From contig NZ_BSTJ01000018.1 of the NCBI RefSeq assembly GCF_030269445.1, positions 94,837 through 158,836 of the forward strand: a stretch of DNA of 64,000 bases. Direction: 5' to 3'. The translations under genes were made by a program, and so were the position numbers. The DNA comes from Actinoallomurus iriomotensis. GTDB taxonomy: Bacteria > Actinomycetota > Actinomycetes > Streptosporangiales > Streptosporangiaceae. Under the pieces are notes generated by a model that saw nothing but the letters and a program-made list of their open reading frames with translations, made no database searches and was not told the DNA's origin. Below, piece by piece: positions 16,189 through 24,812 of this stretch (position 1 is its first letter; the number at the start of each line of letters is the position of its first letter).

Positions 16189-17494
16189 CGTTCTCGGCCG
16201 GCAGGCTCGGCAGGGTGCGCATGTGCGGCAGCGGCGAGGGCAGCAGCCAGGCGGCGCCCGCGACCGCGCCCGCCACGGCGATCAGGAGGGTCGGACGCGG
16301 GCCGACCGTCGTGCCGAGGACGCCGGCGGCCAGCGACCCGAGCGGGCGGGCACCGTAGTTGACGGCGCGGTAGGCGCCCGACACCCGCGCCCGCACCCGG
16401 TCCGGGATGATCGCGGCGAAGATGGACCCGACCGAGATGTCCAGCATCATGACGCCGATCCCGGAGCCGAACTCGGCCAGGAAGAGCAGCGCCAGCACGG
16501 TGTGCCGGCCGCCGCCCGCGGCCGGGATGAGGAACAGCGGGGCCGGGTACACCACGCACCCGGCGATGAACGCCGGCCCGATGCCGATCCGCGCCGCCAC
16601 CCGGCCCGTGATCGCCGATCCGAGCAGGCCCCCGGCGGCGCCGGCGCTGAGCACGGTCCCGAGCAGCCCCGGCGGCACGTGCAGCGTGGTGGTCGCGTAC
16701 AGCACGAACAACGCGGCGAACATGTAGGTGAAGAAGTTGATCGTCGCTGTCGCGCCGAGCGCGGCGCGGACCACCCGCGAGCCGGCGATGAACCGGAACC
16801 CGCCGACCGGTGAGCTCTCCCGGCCCGGCGCGACGGCCGGCTCGCGGGGCCGGACGCGGTGCAGGAAGAACGCGGACGCCAGGTAGGACAGGCCGTCGGC
16901 CAGGAGCGCGGCGGGCGCGGACAGCGCCTGGACGAGGGCGCCGCCGAGGCCGGGCCCGCCGGCGTCCGCCAGAGCGTAGCTGCTGTGCAGGAGGGAGTTG
17001 CCGGAGACGTACCGTTCGGGCGGCACGAGTGAGACGAAGAGTGTGCTGTCGGCGACGGCGAACAGCACGCTGAGCGTGCCGACGGCGAACGCGACGGTGT
17101 ACAGCTGGACGCTGGTCAGTCCCCCGGCCGCGTAGGCGATGGGGATGCTCGCCATCAGGGCGGCCCGGCCCAGGTCCGCGGCGACCATGGTGCGCCGGCG
17201 GTGGCCGTACCGGTCGACCAGCACCCCCGCGGGCAGCGAGAACAGCAGGCTCGGCGCCAGCCAGGCCGTCATGAGGTACCCCATCTGCGCCGGCCCCGCG
17301 TGCACGACGAGTACACCGGTCAGCGGCAGGGCGATCATCGACACCTCGTCGCCGAGCAGGGAGATCGTCTGGCCCGTCCAGTAACGCCGGAAGGGCGGTT
17401 CGGTGAGCAACGGCGGGATCAGCCTGCGCACACGCGATGCCCGGAACCGTGGTCGTTGACCGGTAAGACGGCGAAGGCCCCGTTTCGTCCCCAT
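16139..17494 (-). CDS. MFS exporter (EntS/MdtG-like)
   Basis: A 451-residue protein from ATG 17494 with about twelve hydrophobic helices. A soluble start leads into FRRYWTGQTISLLGDEVSMIALPL, the usual opening of the enterobactin-exporter-like MFS group, and the loop motif DRYGHRRRTMVAADL is the MFS motif A region. A central loop (about 215-230) separates the two six-helix halves. It probably exports a siderophore, drug or lipid. The last 16-17 codons overlap the convergent thioesterase gene. Confidence 0.85.
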   Translation of the reverse strand: MGTKRGLRRLTGQRPRFRASRVRRLIPPLLTEPPFRRYWTGQTISLLGDEVSMIALPLTGVLVVHAGPAQMGYLMTAWLAPSLLFSLPAGVLVDRYGHRRRTMVAADLGRAALMASIPIAYAAGGLTSVQLYTVAFAVGTLSVLFAVADSTLFVSLVPPERYVSGNSLLHSSYALADAGGPGLGGALVQALSAPAALLADGLSYLASAFFLHRVRPREPAVAPGRESSPVGGFRFIAGSRVVRAALGATATINFFTYMFAALFVLYATTTLHVPPGLLGTVLSAGAAGGLLGSAITGRVAARIGIGPAFIAGCVVYPAPLFLIPAAGGGRHTVLALLFLAEFGSGIGVMMLDISVGSIFAAIIPDRVRARVSGAYRAVNYGARPLGSLAAGVLGTTVGPRPTLLIAVAGAVAGAAWLLPSPLPHMRTLPSLPAENVTASIGASSERRSECP

Positions 17495-17560
17495 GCCGAC
17501 AACGTTCGTTCGTCGGAGGTGCCTTGTAAACGGGGTGTCAGGGGAGCGCTCCCACGCGCG

Positions 17561-18112
17561 TCAGAGGTGGGGGCCAGAGCTCGACGGCAGGCCCACCCGG
17601 TCGGGAACGACCCGGGTCAGGCCGCGGAGCCAGCCCTCCAGGTCCGACGGCCACCAGCGACCGGACGAGAGCCGGCCCAGCGCGTCCGTGACCGCGGCGG
17701 CCGACGCGCGGGCCGGTACGACGCGCGACGGGGCGCTGTCCGCCAGGGCGCCGAGCCACCAGTGCCGCCGGGTGACCGACATGTCGTCGGGGTCGAGCAC
17801 GAGGTAGTAGTCGGGCAGCGCCAGACGGTCCGACCGCAGCCCGGCCAGGGCCGTCTCGATGGCGACCTCCAGGCCGCCCACCGGCGCCGCGCCGTCGAAG
17901 AGATCGACCCACGCGTCGCCGACCGCCGCCAGCGGGTCCGCGTCGTGCACGACGTACGTCGCCGTGGACCGGTGCACCGCCTCCTCGACCTCCGCCGGGG
18001 AGCGCTGCTCGCGGGTGATCGCCCGGACGTTGTGCAGCCCGTCCAGCCCGGAGACGACCGCGCCGGACCGCTCACCCGCCACCACGACCACCGTGCTGCT
18101 CAGCCGCCGCAT
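17561..18112 (-). CDS. Unrecognised protein, 183 aa
   Basis: I choose ATG 18112 (MRRLSSTVVVVAGERSGAV); the longer frame upstream is non-coding in character. The soluble protein has an alpha/beta look: a first strand VVVVAGE, a strand ATYVVHDADP, then YYLVLDPDDMSVTRRHWWLG, and a Trp-rich C-terminus (SGRWWPSDLEGWLRGLTRVV). I do not recognise the family. It converges with no neighbour: the MFS gene lies downstream in the same direction, 66 bases away. Confidence 0.6.
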   Translation of the reverse strand: MRRLSSTVVVVAGERSGAVVSGLDGLHNVRAITREQRSPAEVEEAVHRSTATYVVHDADPLAAVGDAWVDLFDGAAPVGGLEVAIETALAGLRSDRLALPDYYLVLDPDDMSVTRRHWWLGALADSAPSRVVPARASAAAVTDALGRLSSGRWWPSDLEGWLRGLTRVVPDRVGLPSSSGPHL

Positions 18113-18285
18113 GTATCGGAGTCTAACGACGGTCTCCCGGTGCCCCGGATCAACCGATCGGTGGATCGGCTCGGCCGTACGGCCGGTCCGTGAGTTCAGC
18201 CGCCGGCCCATGAGGCCGGGCGATGTGCGCTCACGCTCGCTCTTGCGACGCTGACGGTCACCTGGCCAAGAGAGAAGGGCATCGC

Positions 18286-18687
18286 ATGAACACCCAGCCG
18301 GAGACCCGTACCGCCCTCCGCACCGTGAGGCTGCTCGTCGGCGGCTATCTCCTCCTCAGCCTGGCCACCCTCGTGGCCATCGTCCTGCTCCGCGACCACC
18401 ACTCCGTCGTGAACGCCGCCGTCTGGGTGCGGGGCACGATCGTCGCCCTCACCTCCCTGCTGATGTTCTCCTTCGTCGCCCGTGCGTCCCGCGGCTCCCG
18501 TGCCGCGTTCCTGCGGCTGCGGATCGCCTCGGCCGTCATGGTCGTGGCCATCGTCGTGATCATCTCGCTGCCCGGGACGTTCCCGGTGTGGCTGCGGCTC
18601 GAGCAGGGCGTCTGCGGGCTGCTCCTGCTCGGCGTCGTCCTGCTCGTCAACGGCCGGCACCTGCGATCGCTGTTCGCGAGCGCGTGA
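18286..18687 (+). CDS. Small four-helix membrane protein
   Basis: ATG at 18286 is preceded by GAGAAGG and gives 133 residues. Four hydrophobic segments are visible (LLVGGYLLLSLATLVAIVLL, TIVALTSLLMFSFVA, IASAVMVVAIVVIISLP, GVCGLLLLGVVLLVNG). It reads in the same direction as the sensor kinase 81 bases downstream and may be part of that operon, perhaps as target or accessory of the two-component system. No named family recognised. Confidence 0.75.
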   Translation: MNTQPETRTALRTVRLLVGGYLLLSLATLVAIVLLRDHHSVVNAAVWVRGTIVALTSLLMFSFVARASRGSRAAFLRLRIASAVMVVAIVVIISLPGTFPVWLRLEQGVCGLLLLGVVLLVNGRHLRSLFASA

Positions 18688-18768
18688 CGAACGCGAACCG
18701 CGATGGCGTACGGAACGGTCCCGGTTAGATTGTCCTGGAAATGGCGGCCGTCACCAGGGAGGGCGGAG

Positions 18769-20046
18769 ATGAGCGGTCCGGCACCGCGCGCCCGGCTGAA
18801 CGCGCGGGAGCAGTGGCCGGTGGCGGTCGCCGTTCTCCCGTACCTCCTCCTGGTGCTCCTGGCCGCCGTCACCGTGGCGGAGAAGCACGCGTCGGGCGGC
18901 CTCACCTTCGATCTGGTCCTCTGCGCGTTCGCCGCCCTCTGGACGCTCGGCATGGTCACGCTGCGTCCCGCGTGGCGGGACAACCCCGCTGCCATGGCCG
19001 TCTTCTTCGCCGTCCTCATGGCGATCGTGGCGGTCCTGGTGGTGCGCGACCCCTGGTGGGGGTTCTTCGCACCCGCCGGATACGTGTTCGCGTTCCGGCT
19101 CTTCCTGTGGCCCTGGCGGCTGCTCGCCGTCGCGGCGATGGCGGTCGTGGCGGGCACCGCGCAGGCCTCCACGATCGCCAAGACGACGCTGTTCGGGTTG
19201 ATCATCTACCTCGCGGTCGTGGTCGCGAACATCCTTCCGATGTGGGGTCTCGCCTGGGTCATCTGGCGCAACGGCGAGCAGAACGACCAGCGGGAGCAGG
19301 CCCTCCGCGAGGCCAGGGAGGCGAACCGCAGGCTCGAGGCGAGCCTGGCCGAGAACGCCGGCCTGCACGAGCGGCTCGTGGCCCAGGCGCGCGAGGCCGG
19401 GATCATGGACGAGCGCCAGCGGATGGCGCGGGAGATCCACGACACCCTCGCCCAGGGGCTGACCGGCATCATCACCCAGCTGCAGGCGGCCGACCAGGCC
19501 GGCGAGGACGCCGGAGAGGACGCCGCTGAGTGGCGGCGGCACGTGACGGCGGCGACCCGGCTGGCCAGGGAGAGCCTGACCGAGGCGCGGCGGTCGGTGC
19601 ACGCGTTGCGCCCCGAGCCCCTGGAGACGGCGCGTCTCAGCGAGGCGCTCACCGGCGTCGCCGGGCGCTGGTCGTCGCTGCACGGACTCGCCGTCGAGGT
19701 CACCACGACCGGTACGGCGCGGCCGATGGACCGCGAGGTGGAGGTCGCGCTGCTGCGGACCGCCCAGGAGGCGCTCGCCAACGTGGCCAGGCACGCGCGG
19801 GCGACCAGAGTCGGGGTGACCCTTTCGTACATGGAGAACGAGGTCGCGTTGGACGTACGGGACGACGGGTGCGGGTTCGACCCGGCGAAGATGACCGGCG
19901 AGCGTACGGAGACGGGCGGCGGGTTCGGCCTCGTCGCGATGCGGCAGCGGATCGAGGGCCTGTCCGGGACGCTCCAGGTCGAGTCGGAGCCGGGCGGGGG
20001 CACGGGCATCTCCGCCTGCGTCCCGGCCGCGGAGGCCTCCGCATGA
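18769..20046 (+). CDS. NarL-type sensor histidine kinase
   Basis: ATG at 18769 follows a GGAGGGCGGAG site. The 425-residue protein has about five to six N-terminal membrane helices (residues about 15-170), a short coiled coil (EQALREAREANRRLEASLAE), a HisKA_3 dimerisation domain with the phosphoacceptor in RQRMAREIHDTLAQGL, and a HATPase_c domain with QEALANVARHA (N box) and VRDDGCGFDP / GGGFGLVAMRQRIE (G boxes). The signal is unknown. The stop overlaps the start of the response regulator (ATGA). Confidence 0.92.
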   Translation: MSGPAPRARLNAREQWPVAVAVLPYLLLVLLAAVTVAEKHASGGLTFDLVLCAFAALWTLGMVTLRPAWRDNPAAMAVFFAVLMAIVAVLVVRDPWWGFFAPAGYVFAFRLFLWPWRLLAVAAMAVVAGTAQASTIAKTTLFGLIIYLAVVVANILPMWGLAWVIWRNGEQNDQREQALREAREANRRLEASLAENAGLHERLVAQAREAGIMDERQRMAREIHDTLAQGLTGIITQLQAADQAGEDAGEDAAEWRRHVTAATRLARESLTEARRSVHALRPEPLETARLSEALTGVAGRWSSLHGLAVEVTTTGTARPMDREVEVALLRTAQEALANVARHARATRVGVTLSYMENEVALDVRDDGCGFDPAKMTGERTETGGGFGLVAMRQRIEGLSGTLQVESEPGGGTGISACVPAAEASA

Positions 20047-20711
20047 GCCGCTCCGAAGGCCCGATCAGGCTACTGATCGCCGACGATCACCCGGTGGTGA
20101 GAGACGGCCTGAGCAGCCTGTTCGCGCGTGACCCCGATTTCGAGGTGGTCGGCGAGGCCGGCGACGGCGCCGAGGCCGTCCGGCTCGCCGGCGACCTGCG
20201 GCCCGACGTGATCCTGATGGACCTGCGGATGCCCGGCATGGACGGCGTGACGGCCATCGCCGAGCTGGCCCGCCAGGGCACGGCGGCGCGCGTCCTCGTG
20301 CTCACGACCTACGACACCGACAGCCACGTACTGCCGGCGATCGAGGCGGGCGCCACCGGCTACCTGCTCAAGGACGCCCCGCGTGCGGAACTGCTGCGGG
20401 CGGTGCGCGCGGCCGCCCACGGCGAGGCGGTCCTCTCCCCGTCGGTGGCGTCCCGGCTGATGAACCGGGTCCGCACTCCGGGCTCGGGACCGCTCAGCCG
20501 GCGGGAGATCGAGGTGCTGGAGCTCGTCGCGGCCGGATCCACCAACCGGCAGGCCGCGGCCCGCCTCTTCATCACCGAGGCCACGGTCAAGACGCACCTG
20601 CTCAACATCTACGCCAAGCTGGGCGTCGGCGACCGCGCCGCGGCCGTCGCCGAGGCGTACAACCGCGGCCTGCTCCTCCCCGGCCCACCGGAGCGACCCG
20701 GGAACGCCTAG
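20043..20711 (+). CDS. NarL/FixJ-family response regulator
   Basis: The ATG at 20043 overlaps the kinase stop by four bases. The 222-residue protein has a receiver domain (about 9-125) with the acidic pair in IADDHPV, phosphoacceptor Asp in VILMDLRMPGMDG, the conserved Thr in LTTYDTD and Lys in GYLLKDAP. A LuxR-type helix-turn-helix follows (about 150-212, LSRREIEVLELVAAGSTNRQ, EATVKTHLLNIYAKLGV). It should be phosphorylated by the upstream kinase and bind DNA as a dimer; targets unknown, possibly the small membrane protein gene upstream. Confidence 0.95.
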   Translation: MSRSEGPIRLLIADDHPVVRDGLSSLFARDPDFEVVGEAGDGAEAVRLAGDLRPDVILMDLRMPGMDGVTAIAELARQGTAARVLVLTTYDTDSHVLPAIEAGATGYLLKDAPRAELLRAVRAAAHGEAVLSPSVASRLMNRVRTPGSGPLSRREIEVLELVAAGSTNRQAAARLFITEATVKTHLLNIYAKLGVGDRAAAVAEAYNRGLLLPGPPERPGNA

Positions 20712-20748
20712 GCCCAGCCGTATCTTGATGCCGGTGATTCGATGCGGC

Positions 20749-21177
20749 CTATACGCGGAGTGCCTCGGTTGTGGCACGAGCGAGGGTGGCGAGCTGTTGG
20801 TGGTCCGCGGCCGGCCATGACGCGAGATGCCCCGTGATCGCCGTGCTGACCGCTCGCCTGAAGCGGGTGACCAGCTCCCTGCCCTGACCGGTGAGGATGA
20901 CCTGGGAGACCCGGCGGTCGTCGGGGTTCGGCCGTCGCTGTATCAGCTCACGCCGTTCCAGCCGATCGACCAGGCCGGTGATGTTCGCCTTGTCGCAGTG
21001 CATCCGGTTCGCCAACTCGCCATGGGTCAGCTCCTGGGGAGCCACCAGCGTGAGCAACTGGGCCTGCTGAGGAGTGAGCCCGAGTTCGCGGCTGGCGGCG
21101 GCCCTCACTGCCTCGACCACGCAGCACAGTTCAAGCAGTGCCTCCGCGAGATCCGGACTGTGTGATGCGCATGCCAT
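20749..21177 (-). CDS. MarR-family transcriptional regulator
   Basis: I take ATG at 21177 (142 residues); a TTG at 21210 would add 11 residues but lies inside the operator. The winged helix shows LTPQQAQLLTLVAPQELTHGELANRMHCDKANITGLVDRLERRELIQRRPNPDDRRVSQVILT in sections typical of MarR, with the DxRxxxxxLT wing complete. It is divergent from an SDR oxidoreductase with two perfect inverted repeats between them, so it very likely represses that gene and itself, relieved by a small phenolic or electrophilic ligand. Confidence 0.9.
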   Translation of the reverse strand: MACASHSPDLAEALLELCCVVEAVRAAASRELGLTPQQAQLLTLVAPQELTHGELANRMHCDKANITGLVDRLERRELIQRRPNPDDRRVSQVILTGQGRELVTRFRRAVSTAITGHLASWPAADHQQLATLARATTEALRV

Positions 21178-21190
21178 GCGTAGAGAGTAC

Positions 21191-21250
21191 TTGACAGTTA
21201 AGGAGTTCAACTATCTAGTATGTGATCTTAACTGTTGAGGTCACATACTA
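21191..21250. promoter_or_regulatory. Interlocked double operator between MarR and SDR genes, with promoter
   Basis: Two perfect inverted repeats overlap in an interlocked way. ACAGTTAAG at 21194-21202 pairs with CTTAACTGT at 21227-21235, and TAGTATGTGA at 21216-21225 pairs with TCACATACTA at 21241-21250. A -35-like TTGACA on the plus strand at 21191-21196 runs into the first arm, and TATCTA or TAGTAT at about 21212-21221 could be the -10. MarR binding here would block both divergent promoters. Confidence 0.75.
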
Positions 21251-21260
21251 TTGGAGCGTC

Positions 21261-21998
21261 ATGTCACTGGACACGACCGATCGAGTCGCTGTTGTCACTG
21301 GGAGCTCACGAGGGATCGGCCGGGCCGTTGCGCTCCAACTTGCCGCCGCAGGGACGGCCGTCGTGGTCAACTACCGCAGCGACGCGTCCTCGGCGAAGCG
21401 GGCGGTCGCCGAGATCGAGGCAGGCGGCGGCCGCGCCATGATGGTGCGCGCGGACGCCGCCGACCCAGAGGCACTCCGCACACTGTTCGACGCGGCCGAG
21501 CACCACTACGGTCGCTTGGACGTGCTGGTGCACAACGCTGCCGGCTTCGTGCGCGGTCCGCTGACCGCGGCCACCGATCGTGACTACCTCCACGCCTTCT
21601 CGCTGAACGCCCACGCCACATTCGTCGCGCTGCGCGAGGCCGGGCGCAAAATGCGCGACGGCGGCCGGATCGTCTTCATCTCCTCCGCGGCCACCCGCGT
21701 CAATCCGCAGGGAGAAGCCCTCTACGCGGCCAGCAAGGCCGCCGGTGAACACCTCGTCCGCACCGTCGCCCGTGAACTCGGCGCCCGCCGCATCACTGTC
21801 AACAGCGTGCTACCCGGACCGACCAACACCGATGGATTCGCATCGGCATCCGCTCCCGTTGAAGCGCTCATCGCCCAGACTCCGCTCGGCCGGCTGGCGG
21901 AGCCGGCCGACATCGCGGAAGTCGTCAACTTCCTCGCCTCCGATGCGGCCAGGTGGATAACCGGCCAAAGCATCACCGTCGACGGCGGCCTGTGCTGA
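21261..21998 (+). CDS. Short-chain dehydrogenase/reductase
   Basis: ATG at 21261 (245 residues). Classical SDR features: cofactor glycine motif TGSSRGIGRA, HNAAGFVRGP (NNAG equivalent), the catalytic Ser in FISSAATR, the YxxxK pair in YAASKAAGEHL, and PGPTNTDGF after it. The motif NYRSD after the second strand favours NADP(H). It closely resembles 3-oxoacyl-ACP reductase-like enzymes (FabG-like). Its regulation by the divergent MarR suggests a detoxification or secondary-metabolite reduction role rather than fatty acid synthesis. Confidence 0.9.
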   Translation: MSLDTTDRVAVVTGSSRGIGRAVALQLAAAGTAVVVNYRSDASSAKRAVAEIEAGGGRAMMVRADAADPEALRTLFDAAEHHYGRLDVLVHNAAGFVRGPLTAATDRDYLHAFSLNAHATFVALREAGRKMRDGGRIVFISSAATRVNPQGEALYAASKAAGEHLVRTVARELGARRITVNSVLPGPTNTDGFASASAPVEALIAQTPLGRLAEPADIAEVVNFLASDAARWITGQSITVDGGLC

Positions 21999-22072
21999 CC
22001 CGCCCCCCTTCCACCGACCCCGCCGACGCCGAACCCACGCCACGCGACTCCCCGTGATTCACGAGGCACGCC

Positions 22073-23929
22073 CTAGAACACCGGCGCGCCGTCGCGTACG
22101 AGCCGCCAGTTCTCCACGTGGAAGGTGGCCGGGTCGATGGTCTTGGCCTCCGAGGCGTACGCGACGATCGCCTCACGGATCGCGACCTGCGCGTTGTAGA
22201 CGACCGGCGCGGTGGTGATGTGCGGGAAGCCGCCGCCGCCGGACTGGCGGTAGTTGTTGACCGCGACCACGAACTTCTGGTCGTCGGTCACCGGCGTGCC
22301 GTCATAGGCGAGGCCGGAGATCCGCGAGCCCTCGGGCTTGGCGATGTCCACCTCGTACGTGACGCCGGAGAGCTGGTCGTAGTTGTAGTCGGGCAGGTTG
22401 TGGGCGTTGGTCCACGACGCCGGATCGACCGGGGCGTCCGCCGCGACCTGCTTGTAGTACCGCGCCGAGTACTCCAGGTAGTCCTTGACCTGGGCGCCGG
22501 TCAGGACGCTCGCCAGCAGGGTGTTGTCGTAGATGTAGAGCCCGGCGATGTCCTTGATCGTCACCTGTCCGGCCGGGAAGGTGGCGGCGCGGTTGAACGG
22601 CGCGGCGATGGAGAGCACCGGCAGCGAGGCGTCGGCCGTGCCGGCCAGGGCCTTCTTGACCGTCTCGGTCTGCACCACGTTGACGTAGTCCAGGATCGCG
22701 GTGTCCTTCCAGCAGGACTCGGCCGCGGACATCGCCTCGGTGGACGTGGCGACGTCCTTGTTGACGTACGCGACCACCGCGTCGTGCTGCTTCTTGACCA
22801 GCGCGACCAGCTTGGGGTCGTCCTGCACCGTGTTGGTGTTCACCGTGGTGGCGGACTTGCCGGTGACCTTCCAGCGGCCCCGGTCGCGGGTCAGCGTGAG
22901 GTCGAAGACGGACAGCCGCTCGCCCCAGCACATCGGCTCGCTCATCACGACGGTCTCGCCGGTGGCCTTGTTGGTGACGAACCGCTCGGAGACGTCGATG
23001 TGCGCGTGGCCGAAGAGGATGGCGTCGATGCCGGGCACCTCCTCGGCGACCATCGCCGCGGCGTTCTCCACCGGGATGTCGCCGGTGTAGGACGACAGGC
23101 CGCTGTCACCGGCGTGCGCGCTGACGACCATGACGTCGACGCCCTGGGCGCGGATCTTCGGGACCCACCGCTTGGCGGTCTCCACCAGGTCCAGGAAGTC
23201 CAGCTTGCCGGAGACGTTCGCCTTGTCCCAGATGGCGACGCCCGGGTTGGTCAGCCCGAGCAGCCCGACCCTGATCGGCGGGTGCCCGTGGACGCGCATC
23301 GTCTTGATGATGTACGGGCGGTACGCCGGCCGGTCGGTCCCCGCGTGCACGGCGTTGGCCGCCAGCACCGGCGCGCGCATCTGCTTGATCCAGGCGTCCA
23401 GCAGCGGAAGGCCGTAGTTGAACTCGTGGTTGCCGAGCGCCACCGCGTCGAAGCCGATGGCGTTCATCTGCAGCGCCATCGGGTGGACCTGGCCGGTCTC
23501 GGTGAACGGCTCCACCGTGGCGTAGTAGAAGCCCAGCGGCGTGCCCTGGATGGTGTCGCCCGCGTCGAACAGCAGGGTGTGCTCGCGCCCGCGGTCCTTG
23601 CGGATCTGGTTCACCAGGCTCGACACCCGTGCCAGGCCGACCGCGTTCCCCGCGCTGTCGCTGTACGCCGCGTCCTTGTAGTAGTCCCAGTCGAGGGCGT
23701 GGCTGTGGATGTCGGAGGTACCCATGACCGTGATGGTCACGGAGTTCTTGGCGCCCTTGCCGGCCGTGGCCGCCTCGGCCGCCCCGGGCCAGCCCGCGAG
23801 GGCGAGCGCGCTCGTCGCGGTCAGCCCGCCGAGCACCTGCCGGCGACTGACGCCCCGACGCTGCTCGGCGTCGTCCGGTATGCGGCAGGAACACCACCGA
23901 GGCGCGGGGCCGGGCCGACTGTTCTCCAT
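22073..23929 (-). CDS. Tat-exported 5'-nucleotidase/metallophosphoesterase
   Basis: ATG at 23929 gives 618 residues. A twin-arginine signal is visible at about 26-55 (SRRQVLGGLTATSALALAG, with an AEA-A-type cleavage site). The calcineurin-like domain (about 60-330) carries the metal-ligand motifs MGTSDIHSH, LFDAGDTIQGTP, ALGNHEFNYG and FGHAHID. The C-terminal 5'-nucleotidase domain (about 360-600) includes the substrate-binding RQSGGGGFP region and a DNTLLASVLTG strand. It likely hydrolyses nucleoside monophosphates or cyclic 2',3' nucleotides outside the cell for phosphate/nucleoside scavenging. It stands alone and converges with the SDR gene. Confidence 0.92.
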   Translation of the reverse strand: MENSRPGPAPRWCSCRIPDDAEQRRGVSRRQVLGGLTATSALALAGWPGAAEAATAGKGAKNSVTITVMGTSDIHSHALDWDYYKDAAYSDSAGNAVGLARVSSLVNQIRKDRGREHTLLFDAGDTIQGTPLGFYYATVEPFTETGQVHPMALQMNAIGFDAVALGNHEFNYGLPLLDAWIKQMRAPVLAANAVHAGTDRPAYRPYIIKTMRVHGHPPIRVGLLGLTNPGVAIWDKANVSGKLDFLDLVETAKRWVPKIRAQGVDVMVVSAHAGDSGLSSYTGDIPVENAAAMVAEEVPGIDAILFGHAHIDVSERFVTNKATGETVVMSEPMCWGERLSVFDLTLTRDRGRWKVTGKSATTVNTNTVQDDPKLVALVKKQHDAVVAYVNKDVATSTEAMSAAESCWKDTAILDYVNVVQTETVKKALAGTADASLPVLSIAAPFNRAATFPAGQVTIKDIAGLYIYDNTLLASVLTGAQVKDYLEYSARYYKQVAADAPVDPASWTNAHNLPDYNYDQLSGVTYEVDIAKPEGSRISGLAYDGTPVTDDQKFVVAVNNYRQSGGGGFPHITTAPVVYNAQVAIREAIVAYASEAKTIDPATFHVENWRLVRDGAPVF

Positions 23930-24000
23930 GACGTACGTGTTCCTTTCCGTGGGCGAGCGTCGCCACCCTAGAGGTCGCACGCCGCTTTCGAACCGGTGAG

Positions 24001-24414
24001 ATGTTCCCATCCGCACGCCCGATCGTTGGCACTCCCCGGTCTTGCCAGGCGAACGCGGCCCGCGTCCGGGGCCGGAACGCCGGACCCCTCGTCCTGGCCG
24101 CCGCCGTGGGTGCCCTGCTCGGGCTCGTCCAGGGCTTCCGGGAGACGTTCCCGGACGCGCGGCCGGTTCGCGGCCGTCTACAGTCCCACGACCGGGCCGC
24201 GACGCCCGGCGACATCGATCCGCGGCGGTCGGTCCTCATCGGCGATCTCGGCCACGAGATGCCGTTCGCGCTGGACTTCCGCACGTCCTGGGGCCGTCCC
24301 AGGGTCGTCTACCTCACGATCGGGACCGACCGGTGGATACCCGTGGCGCCGGACGCCGAGGTGCTGCTGGACCGGCTCGGCCTGAGCGGTAAGAATTTCA
24401 GGACAAGGGGGTGA
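24001..24414 (+). CDS. SMI1/KNR4 (SUKH)-like protein, probably lacking its N-terminus
   Basis: The C-terminal 70 residues of this 137-codon frame (DIDPRRSVLIGDLGHEMPFALDF, then RPRVVYLTIGTDRWIPVAPD and DRLGL) look like the end of SMI1/KNR4-family proteins, which include immunity proteins. The N-terminal half is basic and does not show the usual SUKH start, so the gene may be 5'-truncated or frameshifted, or start at a later codon. It ends four bases before the start of the Mth938-like gene, with the same strand, suggesting a remaining transcriptional link. Confidence 0.45.
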   Translation: MFPSARPIVGTPRSCQANAARVRGRNAGPLVLAAAVGALLGLVQGFRETFPDARPVRGRLQSHDRAATPGDIDPRRSVLIGDLGHEMPFALDFRTSWGRPRVVYLTIGTDRWIPVAPDAEVLLDRLGLSGKNFRTRG

Positions 24415-24418
24415 GCCG

Positions 24419-24808
24419 ATGACCACGGAACCACCGGACGCCGCTCGCCGGTCGCCGCGTGTTCTGGCCGTGGCCTGGGGGCGTATGGAGGTCGAGACCC
24501 TCGGCACCGGACGCGACTTCATCCTGTATCCCGGCGGAGGACGGCCCTGGGACTGGAAGGAGACGGGCACCCACCACGATCCCGGCATCCAGCCGGCCGA
24601 CGTGACCGACCTTCTCGCGCACGGAGCCACGGTCGTCGTCCTGAGCCGCGGCATGGAGTGCCGCCTCGGCACGTGCCCCGAGACCCTCGACCTGCTCCGC
24701 GCCCAGAACATCGAGGTCCACGTCGAGGAGACCCGCAAGGCCGTCGAGCTCTACAACGACCTGGCCGCCTCCCGGCCGGTCGGCGGCCTGTTCCACTCGA
24801 CCTGTTAG
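24419..24808 (+). CDS. Mth938-like domain protein
   Basis: ATG at 24419, four bases after the previous stop. The 129 residues show the Mth938/NDUFAF3 fold pattern: a beta start with GRMEVETLGTGRDFILYPGG, WDWKETGTHHDPGIQPADV, then VVVLSRGME and NIEVHVEETRKAVELYNDLA, ending in GLFHSTC. Bacterial members are uncharacterised; the eukaryotic relative NDUFAF3 is a complex I assembly factor. The fold call is confident, the role is not. Confidence 0.8.
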   Translation: MTTEPPDAARRSPRVLAVAWGRMEVETLGTGRDFILYPGGGRPWDWKETGTHHDPGIQPADVTDLLAHGATVVVLSRGMECRLGTCPETLDLLRAQNIEVHVEETRKAVELYNDLAASRPVGGLFHSTC

Positions 24809-24812
24809 CCGC

